A stretch of DNA of 64,000 nt from positions 23,037-87,036 of the forward strand of contig JAJDEF010000016.1 in NCBI GenBank assembly GCA_029259945.1. The letters run 5' to 3'. Under the pieces are notes generated by a model that made no database searches, was not told the DNA's origin, and saw only the letters and a program-made list of their open reading frames with translations. The DNA is from Planctomycetota bacterium. Its GTDB lineage: Bacteria > Planctomycetota > Planctomycetia > Pirellulales > Lacipirellulaceae. A program made the translations under genes and the position numbers. This document shows positions 43,036 through 51,929 of this stretch, in pieces (within the stretch, counting starts at the first letter, position 1; every line of letters starts with the position of its first letter).

Positions 43036-44643
43036 TCAGCTCACCCGTCCCGCGATCTCTTCCACAACATCGTCCAGTTTCACGCGCCATTGCTCTAGCG
43101 TATCGCGATCACGGACGGTGACGGTTTGGTCGTCGAGGGTTTGGCCGTCGACGGTGATGCAGTAGGGGGTGCCGGCTTCGTCTTGCCGGCGGTAGCGGCG
43201 ACCGACGGCGCCTTTTTCGTCGTAGAAGGCGGGGAATTTTTTCTTCAGCGCCCGATAGAGTTCGCGAGCCACCTCGGGCATGCCGTCTTTTTTGACCAGT
43301 GGAAACACCGCCGCTTTGATCGGCGCGATCCGCGGATGGAGCTTCATCACCACGCGGGTTTTCATATTTCCCTTGTCATCAGGTTGCTCGTCTTCGGTAT
43401 ACGCTTCGCATAAAAACGCCAGCATGGCCCGATCGGCGCCGGCAGAGGGTTCGATTACGTGCGGCGTGAATCGCTCGTTCGTTTGGTCGTCGCGGTAGGT
43501 GAGGTCGCGTCCGCTACCTTTGTACTTTGGCTTGCCATTCTCGCCTTTTTCGACTTCCAGCGGGCAGGTGTTCGGGTCGAGCTTGCCCTCCATGTGGCTG
43601 CGAAGGTCAAAGTCGCCCCGATGGGCGATGCCTTCTAGCTCGCCATACTCGCCCTCGGGCAAGAACGGAAAAGCGTACTCGATGTCGGCGGTGCCGGTGG
43701 AGTAGTGGCTGAGTTCGTCGGTGGCATGATCTCGTAATTGCAAGCGTTCGTCTGAAAGCCCCAGGTCGGTGTACCATTTCATGCGACGATCGCGCCAGTA
43801 TTCGTACCATTTGCGAGACGAGTCGGGATGGCAGAAAAACTCAATTTCCATCTGCTCGAACTCACGCGAGCGAAACGTAAAGTTGCGAGGCGTAATCTCA
43901 TTCCGAAAACTTTTGCCAATTTGGGCAATACCAAAGGGGATCTTGACGCGGGTACTGTCGACGACGTTTTTGAAGTTAACAAAGATGCCCTGGGCTGTCT
44001 CGGGGCGAAGGTAGGCTCGGCCTTCTTCACCCGCCAGTGCGCCGATTGTGGTGGGGAACATTAAATTGAAATCACGAGGCTCGGTCAGCGTACCGATTTC
44101 TTTGGCTTCTGGAGCAAAGACGGCTGCCATGTCTTCGATCTTGTCTAGCGAAACAGCATCTCCATCCCAGACAAGTTGGTCGGCATCTTTGCCACGCAGG
44201 TTAAACGCCTTGAGCGCACGTCGCTGAAGGTCTTCAGCTTCGTCGTCCGTTTCGGCCAAGGTGGTAACAAAGATTCGTTTCCCCTTGGCCTCGACCCAGC
44301 GGCCTCGCAGTTGGTCAAAGCGATAGCGACCCTTCGTCTCTCGGCAGTCGACCATCTTATCGCAGAACAAATCAAAATGCCCCGAGACTTTCCAGACCTG
44401 CGGGTGCATGATGATCGTGCAGTCGAGGCCGGTCATTTCGTAGGTGTCGGGCGCACCGTCGGCGACGGCCAACTCGTCGTGCGCAGTGACCATGTCGCTC
44501 CACCAGGCATTTTTGATGTTCCGTTTCAGCTCGACGCCCAACGGGCCATAGTCCCAAAAGCCGTTGATTCCGCCGTAAATTTCGCTTGACTGAAACATGA
44601 AGCCCCGCCGTTTGCATAGCGAGACAAGCTTTTCCATTTCCAT
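43036..44643 (-). CDS. glyQS: glycyl-tRNA synthetase (alpha2 type)
   Basis: 535 residues from ATG 44643 (MEMEKLVSLCKRRGFMFQSSEIYGGINGFWDYGPLG). Class II motifs: ARPETAQGIF-like YLRPETAQGIFVNFKN (motif region), FGIAQIGKSFRNEITPRNFTFRSREFEQMEIEFF (motif 2) and EPSAGADRAMLAFL (motif 3). C-terminal anticodon-binding domain PRIAPIKAAVFPLVKK...RRYRRQDEAGTPYCITVD. This is the single-chain homodimer form. The frame extends further upstream but without homology. Confidence 0.97.
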   Translation of the reverse strand: MEMEKLVSLCKRRGFMFQSSEIYGGINGFWDYGPLGVELKRNIKNAWWSDMVTAHDELAVADGAPDTYEMTGLDCTIIMHPQVWKVSGHFDLFCDKMVDCRETKGRYRFDQLRGRWVEAKGKRIFVTTLAETDDEAEDLQRRALKAFNLRGKDADQLVWDGDAVSLDKIEDMAAVFAPEAKEIGTLTEPRDFNLMFPTTIGALAGEEGRAYLRPETAQGIFVNFKNVVDSTRVKIPFGIAQIGKSFRNEITPRNFTFRSREFEQMEIEFFCHPDSSRKWYEYWRDRRMKWYTDLGLSDERLQLRDHATDELSHYSTGTADIEYAFPFLPEGEYGELEGIAHRGDFDLRSHMEGKLDPNTCPLEVEKGENGKPKYKGSGRDLTYRDDQTNERFTPHVIEPSAGADRAMLAFLCEAYTEDEQPDDKGNMKTRVVMKLHPRIAPIKAAVFPLVKKDGMPEVARELYRALKKKFPAFYDEKGAVGRRYRRQDEAGTPYCITVDGQTLDDQTVTVRDRDTLEQWRVKLDDVVEEIAGRVS

Positions 44644-44716
44644 GAGGGGAACCCGTCGTTGATGAAGGTGTCTAATTCGTGAGGCGACTATTCTACCGCT
44701 GCGAACCGCAAAGCGC

Positions 44717-45493
44717 CTATGGGAGGCGAATTTCGCCTTGGGCAAGGTTTTGCTCAGGCACGACGGCCAGTGTGTCGAGTTGGGCACAAATTTCTAGGTC
44801 GGCGTCGTAGCCAAGGGCCAGCAGATTTTTTCCGCCGGTCGTATCGCGAAGATCGTGGGCGAATTGCTCGCTGACGGTACGGCGGGTGGCCCTTGCTGTG
44901 GTATGCAGCTCTTGCCATTCGCGGTGGGCCGCAGCGGCCCAATCGTTGGACTGCCAATGTTCGGCGGAGGTTTGCCGAAATAGCTCGTCGACGATCCCGC
45001 CTGCTGCCAGGATGTCTTCTCGTGTCACCTGGCCACCCGTGCCGGCGCACAAGATGTTGACCCGTCGGGCGGGGGCCAGCGATTCGACCAAAGCCGATCG
45101 ATTGACCGCCGACCCAATCAAGATCCGCGAAGCGAGTCGAGCATGAGCCAGAGCCTTAGTGCCGTTGGTGGTGGTGAACAGCACGGTCTTCCCGAGAACC
45201 CGATCGGTCGTGTAATCCGCAGGGGAGTTGCCCAGATCGAAGCCATCGATCAGCTGCCCACCCCGTTCGCCGCCCAGCAGAACTTCCCTGCGGTCGTATG
45301 CCTGTGCTTTGGCCCATGTTTCCTCTACTTCGAGACAAGGTACTACGCACTTTGCACCGGCAGCCAGGGCTTGGCAAATTGTCGTCGACGCCCGTAGTAA
45401 GTCGACCACGACAACCGTGCTGTCGGCTAAATCCGATTCAGCGACGAATTGCGGCAGGTAGTGGACGGCAAGCGAAGGCAAGAGGTTATTCAC
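44717..45493 (-). CDS. comB: 2-phosphosulfolactate phosphatase-family protein ComB
   Basis: 258 residues from a GTG. VVVVDLLRASTTICQALAAGAKCVVP, LLGGERGGQLIDGFDLGNSPADY, TVLFTTTNGTKAL and NILCAGTGGQVTREDILAAGGIVDEL are ComB signatures, including the paired Asp residues that bind Mg. In coenzyme M synthesis it removes phosphate from 2-phosphosulfolactate; bacteria without coenzyme M also carry it, role unclear. It lies 73 bp upstream of glyS in the same direction. Confidence 0.9.
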   Translation of the reverse strand: MNNLLPSLAVHYLPQFVAESDLADSTVVVVDLLRASTTICQALAAGAKCVVPCLEVEETWAKAQAYDRREVLLGGERGGQLIDGFDLGNSPADYTTDRVLGKTVLFTTTNGTKALAHARLASRILIGSAVNRSALVESLAPARRVNILCAGTGGQVTREDILAAGGIVDELFRQTSAEHWQSNDWAAAAHREWQELHTTARATRRTVSEQFAHDLRDTTGGKNLLALGYDADLEICAQLDTLAVVPEQNLAQGEIRLP

Positions 45494-45608
45494 AGGGTGT
45501 TAGACGGTTAGCGCTAGCGAGAGACACATTCTACTGCGATACTGGTGGTTTGGAATAGAAAGTGGATGAGCCCAATTCAAGCCGGTATACGTAGATCATA
45601 AATTTCGC

Positions 45609-46358
45609 ATGAGTACGACCGTCGATAAATCTGGCCCACGCGTGCAGAAGATGTTCGGGGAGATTGCCGGTCGGTACGATTTTCTCAATCATCTGTTGTC
45701 GTTGAATGTCGACCGCTACTGGCGGTGGCGGACGGTTCGCATGGTGCCTCCAAAGGCAGGCGACAACATTTTGGATATGTGTACCGGGACGGGCGACCTG
45801 GCGCTAGCCTACCATCGGGCGGCTGGCGGACAAGCAAGAATTGTCGGGGCCGACTTCTGTCACGAGATGCTTGCTATCGGTCGGCAAAAAGCGGTCAAAG
45901 CCGGGGCTGATCATCAGATCGAGTTCCTCGAAGCCGACGCCCAGCAGATTCCGCTTGCCAGCGATCAGTTTCAAATTGTCACGGTCGCCTTCGGTTTGCG
46001 AAATGTTGCCGAGACCCATCGAGGACTGGCCGAGATGGTACGGGTATGTGCCCCTGGTGGTCGGGTGGCAGTGCTCGAATTCTCGATGCCGACGTGGCAA
46101 CCGTTCAAGGCCCTCTACGGTTGGTATTTCCGTAATATTCTGCCCCGCATCGGCCAGCTGCTGGCCCGCAACGCGCAGGGAGCTTACCAATATCTACCCA
46201 GTAGCGTCGGCGAATTTCCGCAGGGCGAAGAGTTGGCAGGCAGGATGCGTGAGGCGGGTCTTTCGAAGGTGACCTACCACGGCCTTACTTTTGGCATCGC
46301 TACGCTTTATGTTGGAACGAAGGAAAACAGCACCTCACAGGCATCGCAGGAGCAATAG
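45609..46358 (+). CDS. menG: demethylmenaquinone methyltransferase (UbiE/MenG)
   Basis: 249 residues. VQKMFGEIAGRYDFLNHLLSLNVDRYWR is the family opening, ILDMCTGTGDLALAYHR the SAM loop, DAQQIPLASDQFQIVTVAFGLRNVAETHRGL and GGRVAVLEFSMPTWQPFKALYGWYFRNILPRIGQLL follow. It adds the ring methyl in the last step of menaquinone synthesis. First of four genes (with ubiX, mqnP, mqnE) in one direction with gaps of 6-75 bp. Confidence 0.95.
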   Translation: MSTTVDKSGPRVQKMFGEIAGRYDFLNHLLSLNVDRYWRWRTVRMVPPKAGDNILDMCTGTGDLALAYHRAAGGQARIVGADFCHEMLAIGRQKAVKAGADHQIEFLEADAQQIPLASDQFQIVTVAFGLRNVAETHRGLAEMVRVCAPGGRVAVLEFSMPTWQPFKALYGWYFRNILPRIGQLLARNAQGAYQYLPSSVGEFPQGEELAGRMREAGLSKVTYHGLTFGIATLYVGTKENSTSQASQEQ

Positions 46359-46364
46359 ACAAGC

Positions 46365-47054
46365 ATGCCAAAGAACGTATGCCTAGGAATCACCGGCGCA
46401 AGCGGCGCGGTCTACGCGATTCGACTCATCGAAGTCCTGCTCGCCACCGGCCACGATGTGCATCTTTCGATTAGCCCGAGCGGGGCACAGGTTCTCGAAG
46501 AAGAGATGCATCTCAAGGTGAATCTCAAAAAGTTCAAAGCGTCGAGCCTCATGCTCGACGACGTGAAAGGAACTGAAGATAGCAAGATTCAGCTGCTTCA
46601 AGCCAACGCCGGCATCGGCAGTTCCGATAGCAATGTGCTGTCGGTCGAATCGGGCCGCATTGGTGAACTGATTTATCACCATTACCAGGATTTCAACTCG
46701 CCCATTGCCAGTGGATCGTTTCTTACCCAAGGCATGGTCGTCTGCCCCTGCTCAGGGACAACACTCAGCGCGATTGCCCACGGGGCAGCAGGGAACCTCA
46801 TCCAACGGGCTGCCGAAGTTCACCTGAAAGAACGTCGACCACTGATCGTGGTCCCGCGAGAAACCCCGCTGTCGGTGCCACACATCGAAAATATGCGCCG
46901 TGTGGCTGAGGCCGGGGGCATCGTGATGCCTGCCTCGCCGGGCTGGTATCACGGAGTGACGACCATCCGCGACTTGGTCGATTTTATGGTGGCCAGAATT
47001 TGCGACCAACTCGGCATCGACAACGGTCTGATGAAACGTTGGGGAGCGGAATGA
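46365..47054 (+). CDS. ubiX: flavin prenyltransferase UbiX (MqnM-type)
   Basis: 229 residues. LGITGASGAVYAIRLIEVL binds FMN; IASGSFLTQGMVVCPCSGTTLSAIAHGAAGNLIQRAAEVHLKERRPLIVVPRETPLSVPHIENM is the UbiX signature, with PRETP. It makes prenylated FMN for a UbiD-type decarboxylase, here most likely MqnL of the futalosine pathway, which is not in this window. There is an insertion between residues 50 and 85 (KASSLMLDDVKGTEDSKIQLLQ) compared with short UbiX proteins. Confidence 0.95.
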   Translation: MPKNVCLGITGASGAVYAIRLIEVLLATGHDVHLSISPSGAQVLEEEMHLKVNLKKFKASSLMLDDVKGTEDSKIQLLQANAGIGSSDSNVLSVESGRIGELIYHHYQDFNSPIASGSFLTQGMVVCPCSGTTLSAIAHGAAGNLIQRAAEVHLKERRPLIVVPRETPLSVPHIENMRRVAEAGGIVMPASPGWYHGVTTIRDLVDFMVARICDQLGIDNGLMKRWGAE

Positions 47055-47075
47055 AAGCTCCCTAGCCGCGATGCT

Positions 47076-48065
47076 ATGCTCAAGACCATCCACCATCTAC
47101 TGTCTCTCATCCGATTCAGCCACACTATTTTTGCGCTGCCCTTTGCGCTATTGGCGGCGATGATGGCCTGGCGGTTACGGGCAATGACTGCACCTGGAAT
47201 GATTGGAAATGTGATTTACGGAATTCAATTAGGCCCTTTTCAATTCAATTGGTCTCCCAGGTTAAACTCTGTGTTTGTCATTCGCTGGCAAGAACTCCTC
47301 GGCATCCTCCTCTGCATGGTCACCGCCCGCAGTGCGGCGATGGCGTTCAATCGCTTGGCCGACCGAAAGATCGATGCGAGGAATCCGCGTACCGCTGGGC
47401 GACATCTACCCGCAGCTATCTTGAGCGTCACGCAAGTTACTGTGTTCATCGTCGCTTGCGTCTTAGCGTTCATCGCCAGCACGCTGTTATTTTTACCTAA
47501 CCGATTGCCGCTCTATCTAAGCGTGCCAGTACTCGTATTTTTGAGCGGCTATAGCTACACGAAGCGGTTTACTTCGCTAGCCCATTTTTGGCTGGGCGCG
47601 GCACTGGCCCTAGCCCCCATCGCTGCATGGATCGCAATCCGAGGCGAGGCAGTGCTTCAGCACCCCGGGGACTTGCTCCCCGCCCTGGTGCTCGGCGGAG
47701 CCGTACTAGCCTGGGTCGCCGGTTTCGACATGATCTACGCCTGCCAAGATTTTCAGTTTGACCGTGGGGCGAGGCTTCGAAGTATTCCCGTTCGCTTCGG
47801 AATTGCAGGAGCCTTACGACTGGCTGCCGTTTGCCATGCACTGACGGTTGTGATGCTCGGATTGTTGCTGCTAGTCTACGCCCCGTTTGGGTTGCTCTAC
47901 GGCATCGCCGTCGCTGTCGTCGCCGCACTCCTAATTTACGAGCATGCACTGGTGCGCCCTGATGACCTTGATCGGGTGAATACAGCATTTTTTAACGTGA
48001 ATGCAGTGATCAGCCTCGGATTGCTCGCTGCAGGCACCCTAGACCTATGGCTCGGTGGTGGGTGA
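47076..48065 (+). CDS. mqnP: UbiA-family prenyltransferase MqnP-like
   Basis: 329 residues, about eight membrane helices. NRLADRKIDARNPRTAGRHLP is the first Asp-rich site (DRKID) and DMIYACQDFQFDRGARLRSIPVRFG the second, both binding prenyl diphosphate/Mg. Attaches the isoprenoid tail to 1,4-dihydroxy-6-naphthoate. A 25-30-residue loop after the first helix (APGMIGNVIYGIQLGPFQFNWSPRLNSVF) looks longer than usual. Context with mqnE supports MqnP rather than UbiA proper. Confidence 0.9.
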   Translation: MLKTIHHLLSLIRFSHTIFALPFALLAAMMAWRLRAMTAPGMIGNVIYGIQLGPFQFNWSPRLNSVFVIRWQELLGILLCMVTARSAAMAFNRLADRKIDARNPRTAGRHLPAAILSVTQVTVFIVACVLAFIASTLLFLPNRLPLYLSVPVLVFLSGYSYTKRFTSLAHFWLGAALALAPIAAWIAIRGEAVLQHPGDLLPALVLGGAVLAWVAGFDMIYACQDFQFDRGARLRSIPVRFGIAGALRLAAVCHALTVVMLGLLLLVYAPFGLLYGIAVAVVAALLIYEHALVRPDDLDRVNTAFFNVNAVISLGLLAAGTLDLWLGGG

Positions 48066-48106
48066 TAATGGGGCGCGTCTGGCGATGCTTTGCATCGTGG
48101 CTAGTG

Positions 48107-48140
48107 AATCCGCAATCTACAATCCGAATTCTGCAATCCA
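48107..48140. repeat. short degenerate tandem repeat AATCYGCAATCY before mqnE
   Basis: AATCCGCAATCTACAATCCG followed by AATTCTGCAATCCA is a run of imperfect 9-11-bp units ending at the mqnE start codon. Such runs occur between genes in related genomes; here it occupies the place of the ribosome binding site. Just before it CGATGC-TTT-GCATCG (48083-48097) can form a hairpin. Confidence 0.5.
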
Positions 48141-49277
48141 ATGCTTCGCACTTCTAGTCCCATATTACAGCCGATACGCGAAAAGGTCGAAGCCGGCGAA
48201 CGGCTTTCGCTTGACGATGGGGTGCTGCTTTATCGCAACGACGTCCCGCTCCCTGAATTGGGCGAATTGGCGAACCTTGTCCGCGAGCGAAAGAACGGCA
48301 ACTTCGCCTACTATAACATCAACACGCATTTGAACCCGACCAACATTTGCGTCTACCGTTGCACGTTTTGCGCGTTTCGGGCCGACCTTCGCGAGGCCAA
48401 AGGCTATGCGATGAGCGACGAACAGATTCTTGCTCGCGGGCAAGAGGCGGTCGCTGCGGGCTCGACCGAGATGCACATTGTTGGCGGCCTGCATCATCAA
48501 GCGAAGTACGACTGGTATCGCAACATTATCAGCTTGCTGCACGAAGCCTATCCGGCACTTCATCTCAAAGCATGGACGCCGGTTGAGATTGATTGGTTTG
48601 CACGACAGACCAACAAGTCGATCCGCTGGGTGCTAGAAGACATGATGGACGCAGGGCTAGGTAGCTTGCCTGGCGGCGGCGCCGAAATTTTTCATCCCGA
48701 AGTACGCAACCAAATTTGCGAGCATAAGGCCGACTCGAGCCGTTGGTTCGAAACGCATCGTACGGCCCACGAGCTTGGTTTGCGTTCGAACTGCACCATG
48801 CTCTATGGGCACATCGAACAGCCGTATCATCGAATCGACCACCTCATCCGTTTGCGAGAATTGCAGGATGAGACCGGCGGCCTACAAACCTTTATCCCAT
48901 TGGCATTCCATCCCGAGAACACGGGCCTCAGCCACATTGCCAAGCCGACAGGTTTGATGGACTTGCGCACGATGGCCATTAGCCGACTGATGCTCGATAA
49001 TGTGCCGCATATCAAGGCCTACTGGATTATGCTTGGCATGGGGACGGCTCAGATTGCTTTGTCTTATGGGGCTGACGATATCGATGGCACCGTACGGCAC
49101 GAACTCATTTACCATGACGCCGGAGCCGAAACACCCGAGATACTCAGCGTCGACGCAATACGCCGACTCATCGAAGAGACGGGCCGCGAGCCGGTCGAGC
49201 GTGATACGCTTTACCGACGTGTCGAGCGTGACGCCGCAGGTTGGCAGACCGGGCAAGCGATTACAGTGCAGGCCTAA
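48141..49277 (+). CDS. mqnE: aminodeoxyfutalosine synthase MqnE (radical SAM)
   Basis: 378 residues. The radical SAM cluster motif is CVYRCTFCAF (CxxxCxxC, about residues 72-79), preceded by YYNINTHLNPTNI. GSTEMHIVGGLHH, KAWTPVEIDWFA, LGSLPGGGAEIFH and GHIEQPYHRIDHLIRLRELQDETGGLQTFIPLAFHPENT are MqnE-specific. It joins chorismate-derived vinyl ether with adenosine early in the futalosine menaquinone route. The start ATG follows a repeat run without a good ribosome binding site. Confidence 0.96.
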   Translation: MLRTSSPILQPIREKVEAGERLSLDDGVLLYRNDVPLPELGELANLVRERKNGNFAYYNINTHLNPTNICVYRCTFCAFRADLREAKGYAMSDEQILARGQEAVAAGSTEMHIVGGLHHQAKYDWYRNIISLLHEAYPALHLKAWTPVEIDWFARQTNKSIRWVLEDMMDAGLGSLPGGGAEIFHPEVRNQICEHKADSSRWFETHRTAHELGLRSNCTMLYGHIEQPYHRIDHLIRLRELQDETGGLQTFIPLAFHPENTGLSHIAKPTGLMDLRTMAISRLMLDNVPHIKAYWIMLGMGTAQIALSYGADDIDGTVRHELIYHDAGAETPEILSVDAIRRLIEETGREPVERDTLYRRVERDAAGWQTGQAITVQA

Positions 49278-49389
49278 CCTAGAGTCGAATACCAGAGCCA
49301 TCAGCGATTCGGCTTGCCGCTTAGCGAACTGGGCAGTAGCATTCTGCATAGAAAACGAAGAACTACAACTATGCTTAAAGAGCAGCGCA

Positions 49390-49417
49390 AAGCCGTGGGA
49401 TTGCAATCCCACGGCTT
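49390..49417. terminator. 28-bp perfect palindrome between mqnE and the YugP-like gene
   Basis: AAGCCGTGGGA and TCCCACGGCTT surround TTGCAA; no mismatch. Same GGATTGCAATCC core as the palindrome at 2643-2678. It lies 113 bp after mqnE and 44 bp before the next gene. Likely a terminator or REP-like repeat; the T-run is short. Confidence 0.6.
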
Positions 49418-49460
49418 AAACCCCTCAGGAATTTGAAAGTTGCTATAAGGGATCAAAGAG

Positions 49461-50141
49461 ATGATTCAAGAATACATTCGCTACTTCCTTTGGATTTCTC
49501 CAGCTTTGGTGTTGATGCTCTGGGCTCAAATGCGCGTGAAGTCGGCATTCGCTCAAGCCCAAAAGGTTCCTGTGCCGTTGAGTGGCGCGGGCGCTGCCCG
49601 CCATCTTCTTGATGCTGCCGGATTACAGGACGTAGGTATTGAACAGATTCCAGGTAAACTCAGCGACCATTATGATCCACGTGCGAAAGTGCTTCGGCTT
49701 AGCGAATCGGTTTATGGCGCACGGACTACTGCTGCGGTTGGAATTGCTGCTCACGAGGCCGGCCATGCTCTGCAAGATGCCCAGAATTATGCGCCGTTGG
49801 TAGTTCGCAACATTGCAGTTCCAGCGGCCACGTTTGGCCCCAATGCCGGATTTATGTTGATCTTCGCTGGGGCGATATTCTCGATGCCGAAATTGATTAT
49901 GGTGGGTATTGTCTTGTTTGCCGGATTCGTCTTTTTCCAACTAGTCAACCTGCCTGTGGAATTCGACGCTAGTGCCCGGGCCAAGCGACTTTTGGTCGAG
50001 CATGGGATCGTTGCAGACCAGGATATGGTCTATGTGAATCGTGTGCTCAATGCCGCGGCTTGGACCTATGTTGCTGCGACTCTACAGGCAGTGCTGACCC
50101 TGCTTTACTACATCATGCGATATGCTGGTAGCCGCGATTAG
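49461..50141 (+). CDS. YugP-like neutral zinc metallopeptidase, membrane-bound
   Basis: 226 residues. AAHEAGHALQDA (HExxH, about residue 97) with a later acidic NLPVEFDASARAKR fits the PF04298 YugP family. Hydrophobic segments at 5-22, 115-160 (GFMLIFAGAIF, LIMVGIVLFAGFVFFQLV) and 200-220 place it in the membrane. Substrate unknown. The start ATG has AAGAG close by. The next gene follows after 135 bp. Confidence 0.9.
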   Translation: MIQEYIRYFLWISPALVLMLWAQMRVKSAFAQAQKVPVPLSGAGAARHLLDAAGLQDVGIEQIPGKLSDHYDPRAKVLRLSESVYGARTTAAVGIAAHEAGHALQDAQNYAPLVVRNIAVPAATFGPNAGFMLIFAGAIFSMPKLIMVGIVLFAGFVFFQLVNLPVEFDASARAKRLLVEHGIVADQDMVYVNRVLNAAAWTYVAATLQAVLTLLYYIMRYAGSRD

Positions 50142-50276
50142 CCTGCTAGATTCTCCTCTCCCGAACCGGTAAAATGCGCTGGGCCTATTAGGTTCGCTCG
50201 ACGCGTTGGCCGAGTGGTTTTTTAGTCGTATCGCCCTCAGTTTGACTAGGGCGGTTCTACGAAGGGAGATAGAGAG

Positions 50277-50801
50277 ATGGTGCAGCGAATTTGTAACCAT
50301 GCAGCCATGTTGGTGCTTGGCGTTTTTGTTGGCGGAGTGGTTGTTGCCGGTTGGTTTGGGTTGGGCCAGGGAAGCCAGGTGCATGCCACGGCCACGCACG
50401 GCGAGAGCAACTTTGCCATTGCTACCGGCCCGGCCGCGAATGGGATCGAGGCGTTTTACTTTCTCGACTTTCTCACCGGCGATTTACGTGCCGCCGTGGT
50501 CAGCCGTCGGACGGGTGAGTTTACGGCACGTTTCGAACACAACATTCAGAACGATTTCCAGAGCCTATCCAAGAACCCTAAGTACCTGATGGTCACCGGC
50601 CTTGCCGACTTGCCGCGAGGTCGAGGCAATTCGCAGCTTGGCACCAGCCTGATCTACATCGCCGAAGCCACCAGCGGCGAGGTTCACGCCTATGCGTTGC
50701 CTTTCAACACAACTTTGAACGCCAAGGGCGCAATTCAGAGAGATCGCCTCATTCATCTCGCGGGTGGTACTTTCCGCACTACTTTTGTTCGGGATGAATA
50801 A
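50277..50801 (+). CDS. exported/anchored small protein of planctomycete type, function unknown
   Basis: 174 residues with an N-terminal membrane or signal segment ([21 protein letters not shown]) and a beta-rich rest: [72 protein letters not shown]. The repeated pattern looks like propeller blades. GGGAG precedes the ATG. In front of it the hairpin CGCCCT-N10-AGGGCG (50230-50251) could affect its expression. It lies just before thiS. Confidence 0.7.
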   Translation: MVQRICNHAAMLVLGVFVGGVVVAGWFGLGQGSQVHATATHGESNFAIATGPAANGIEAFYFLDFLTGDLRAAVVSRRTGEFTARFEHNIQNDFQSLSKNPKYLMVTGLADLPRGRGNSQLGTSLIYIAEATSGEVHAYALPFNTTLNAKGAIQRDRLIHLAGGTFRTTFVRDE

Positions 50802-50823
50802 GTCAAACGAGAGCAGGCCCAAC

Positions 50824-51024
50824 ATGCAAATACAAGTCAATGGCGAGAATCGAGAAATCGTGGAGGGAGCCACGGTTGCGCAGTTGCTCGAGCAACTAGA
50901 GCTCGACCCGCGTAGCTTAGCCGTCGAGCGCAATTTACAACTCGTACCCCGAGCGGAACACAATAACGCTGTCCTTGCTGCGGGTGACCGCTTGGAAGTG
51001 GTCACTCTCGTTGGAGGCGGCTAA
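50824..51024 (+). CDS. thiS: sulfur carrier protein ThiS
   Basis: 66 residues from ATG 50824. [27 protein letters not shown] has the ubiquitin-like fold and the chain ends in VGGG, the di-glycine that becomes a thiocarboxylate. It delivers sulfur to ThiG, encoded 50 bp downstream. A longer frame upstream overlaps the preceding gene and is not protein-like. Confidence 0.94.
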   Translation: MQIQVNGENREIVEGATVAQLLEQLELDPRSLAVERNLQLVPRAEHNNAVLAAGDRLEVVTLVGGG

Positions 51025-51074
51025 AGTGCCGTTGCTTCGAATCAACAAAACCTTAACCCGCTGTGTAAATCAAA

Positions 51075-51911
51075 ATGGCAACTGATATTTCTACCGACAC
51101 TTCGTTGCAAATCGGCACCCACTCGTTCGCCAGCCGCCTGATTGTTGGCACAGGCAAGTATGCCAGCTATCCACTGATGGGCGAGGCACTCGATCGGTCG
51201 GGCACCGATTGCATCACGGTAGCCATACGGCGTGAGCGATTGATCGACGCTGATGGCAATAACCTAATCGATTTTATCGACACCGCGCGCTACACGTTGC
51301 TTCCCAATACCGCCGGCTGCTTTTCGGCTGAAGATGCGGTGCGAGTGGCGCGGCTTGGGCGCGAGATATTGCTCGGGTTAGAAAACCCCGGTGCCGACTG
51401 GGTGAAGCTAGAGGTATTGAGCGACACCAAGACATTGCTACCCGACCCTGTGGCGACCATCGAAGCCACCGAGCAACTTGTAGCCGACGGGTTCCAGGTA
51501 CTTTGCTATTCGAGCGACGACCCAATCGTGGCGCGGCGACTCAAAGAGGCAGGTGCCACGAGCGTCATGCCCGCCGGCAGCCCCATCGGATCGGGGCAAG
51601 GGATTCTCAACCCCAACAACATCCGCATTTGTTTGGAGTATCTCAAAGAAGGCGACCCCGACTATCCCGTGATCGTCGATGCCGGCGTGGGGACGGCAAG
51701 CGATGTCACCGCCGCGATGGAGCTTGGCGTAGACGGCGTCCTGCTCAACACGGCAATTGCCCATGCACAAGACCCGTTGCAGATGGCCGATGCTATGCGA
51801 AAGGGCACCGAAGCAGGCCGATTGGCCTACCTCGCGGGACGAATCCCCAAGAAGCTGTACGCCACAGCAAGTAGTCCCGACGAAGGCACTTTTACTGTGA
51901 AGCCGAAATAG
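51075..51911 (+). CDS. thiG: thiazole synthase ThiG
   Basis: 278 residues. [18 protein letters not shown] carries the Schiff-base strand region, [63 protein letters not shown] and [32 protein letters not shown] are TIM-barrel motifs of ThiG. Makes the thiazole of thiamine using ThiS sulfur. No TPP riboswitch is seen upstream. ThiF, ThiH and ThiO are not in the window. Confidence 0.96.
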   Translation: MATDISTDTSLQIGTHSFASRLIVGTGKYASYPLMGEALDRSGTDCITVAIRRERLIDADGNNLIDFIDTARYTLLPNTAGCFSAEDAVRVARLGREILLGLENPGADWVKLEVLSDTKTLLPDPVATIEATEQLVADGFQVLCYSSDDPIVARRLKEAGATSVMPAGSPIGSGQGILNPNNIRICLEYLKEGDPDYPVIVDAGVGTASDVTAAMELGVDGVLLNTAIAHAQDPLQMADAMRKGTEAGRLAYLAGRIPKKLYATASSPDEGTFTVKPK

Positions 51912-51929
51912 AATTCGTTTCTGCTTAGC

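Noticed and set aside
50200..50226. tRNA-Ser/Leu-like fragment (GGCCGAGTGGTTTT)
   Set aside because: Only a D-arm-like phrase; no acceptor, anticodon or T arm can be drawn around it.
50142..50823. TPP riboswitch before thiS/thiG
   Set aside because: No CTGAGA and no ACCTGATCTGG-type THI-box sequence found.
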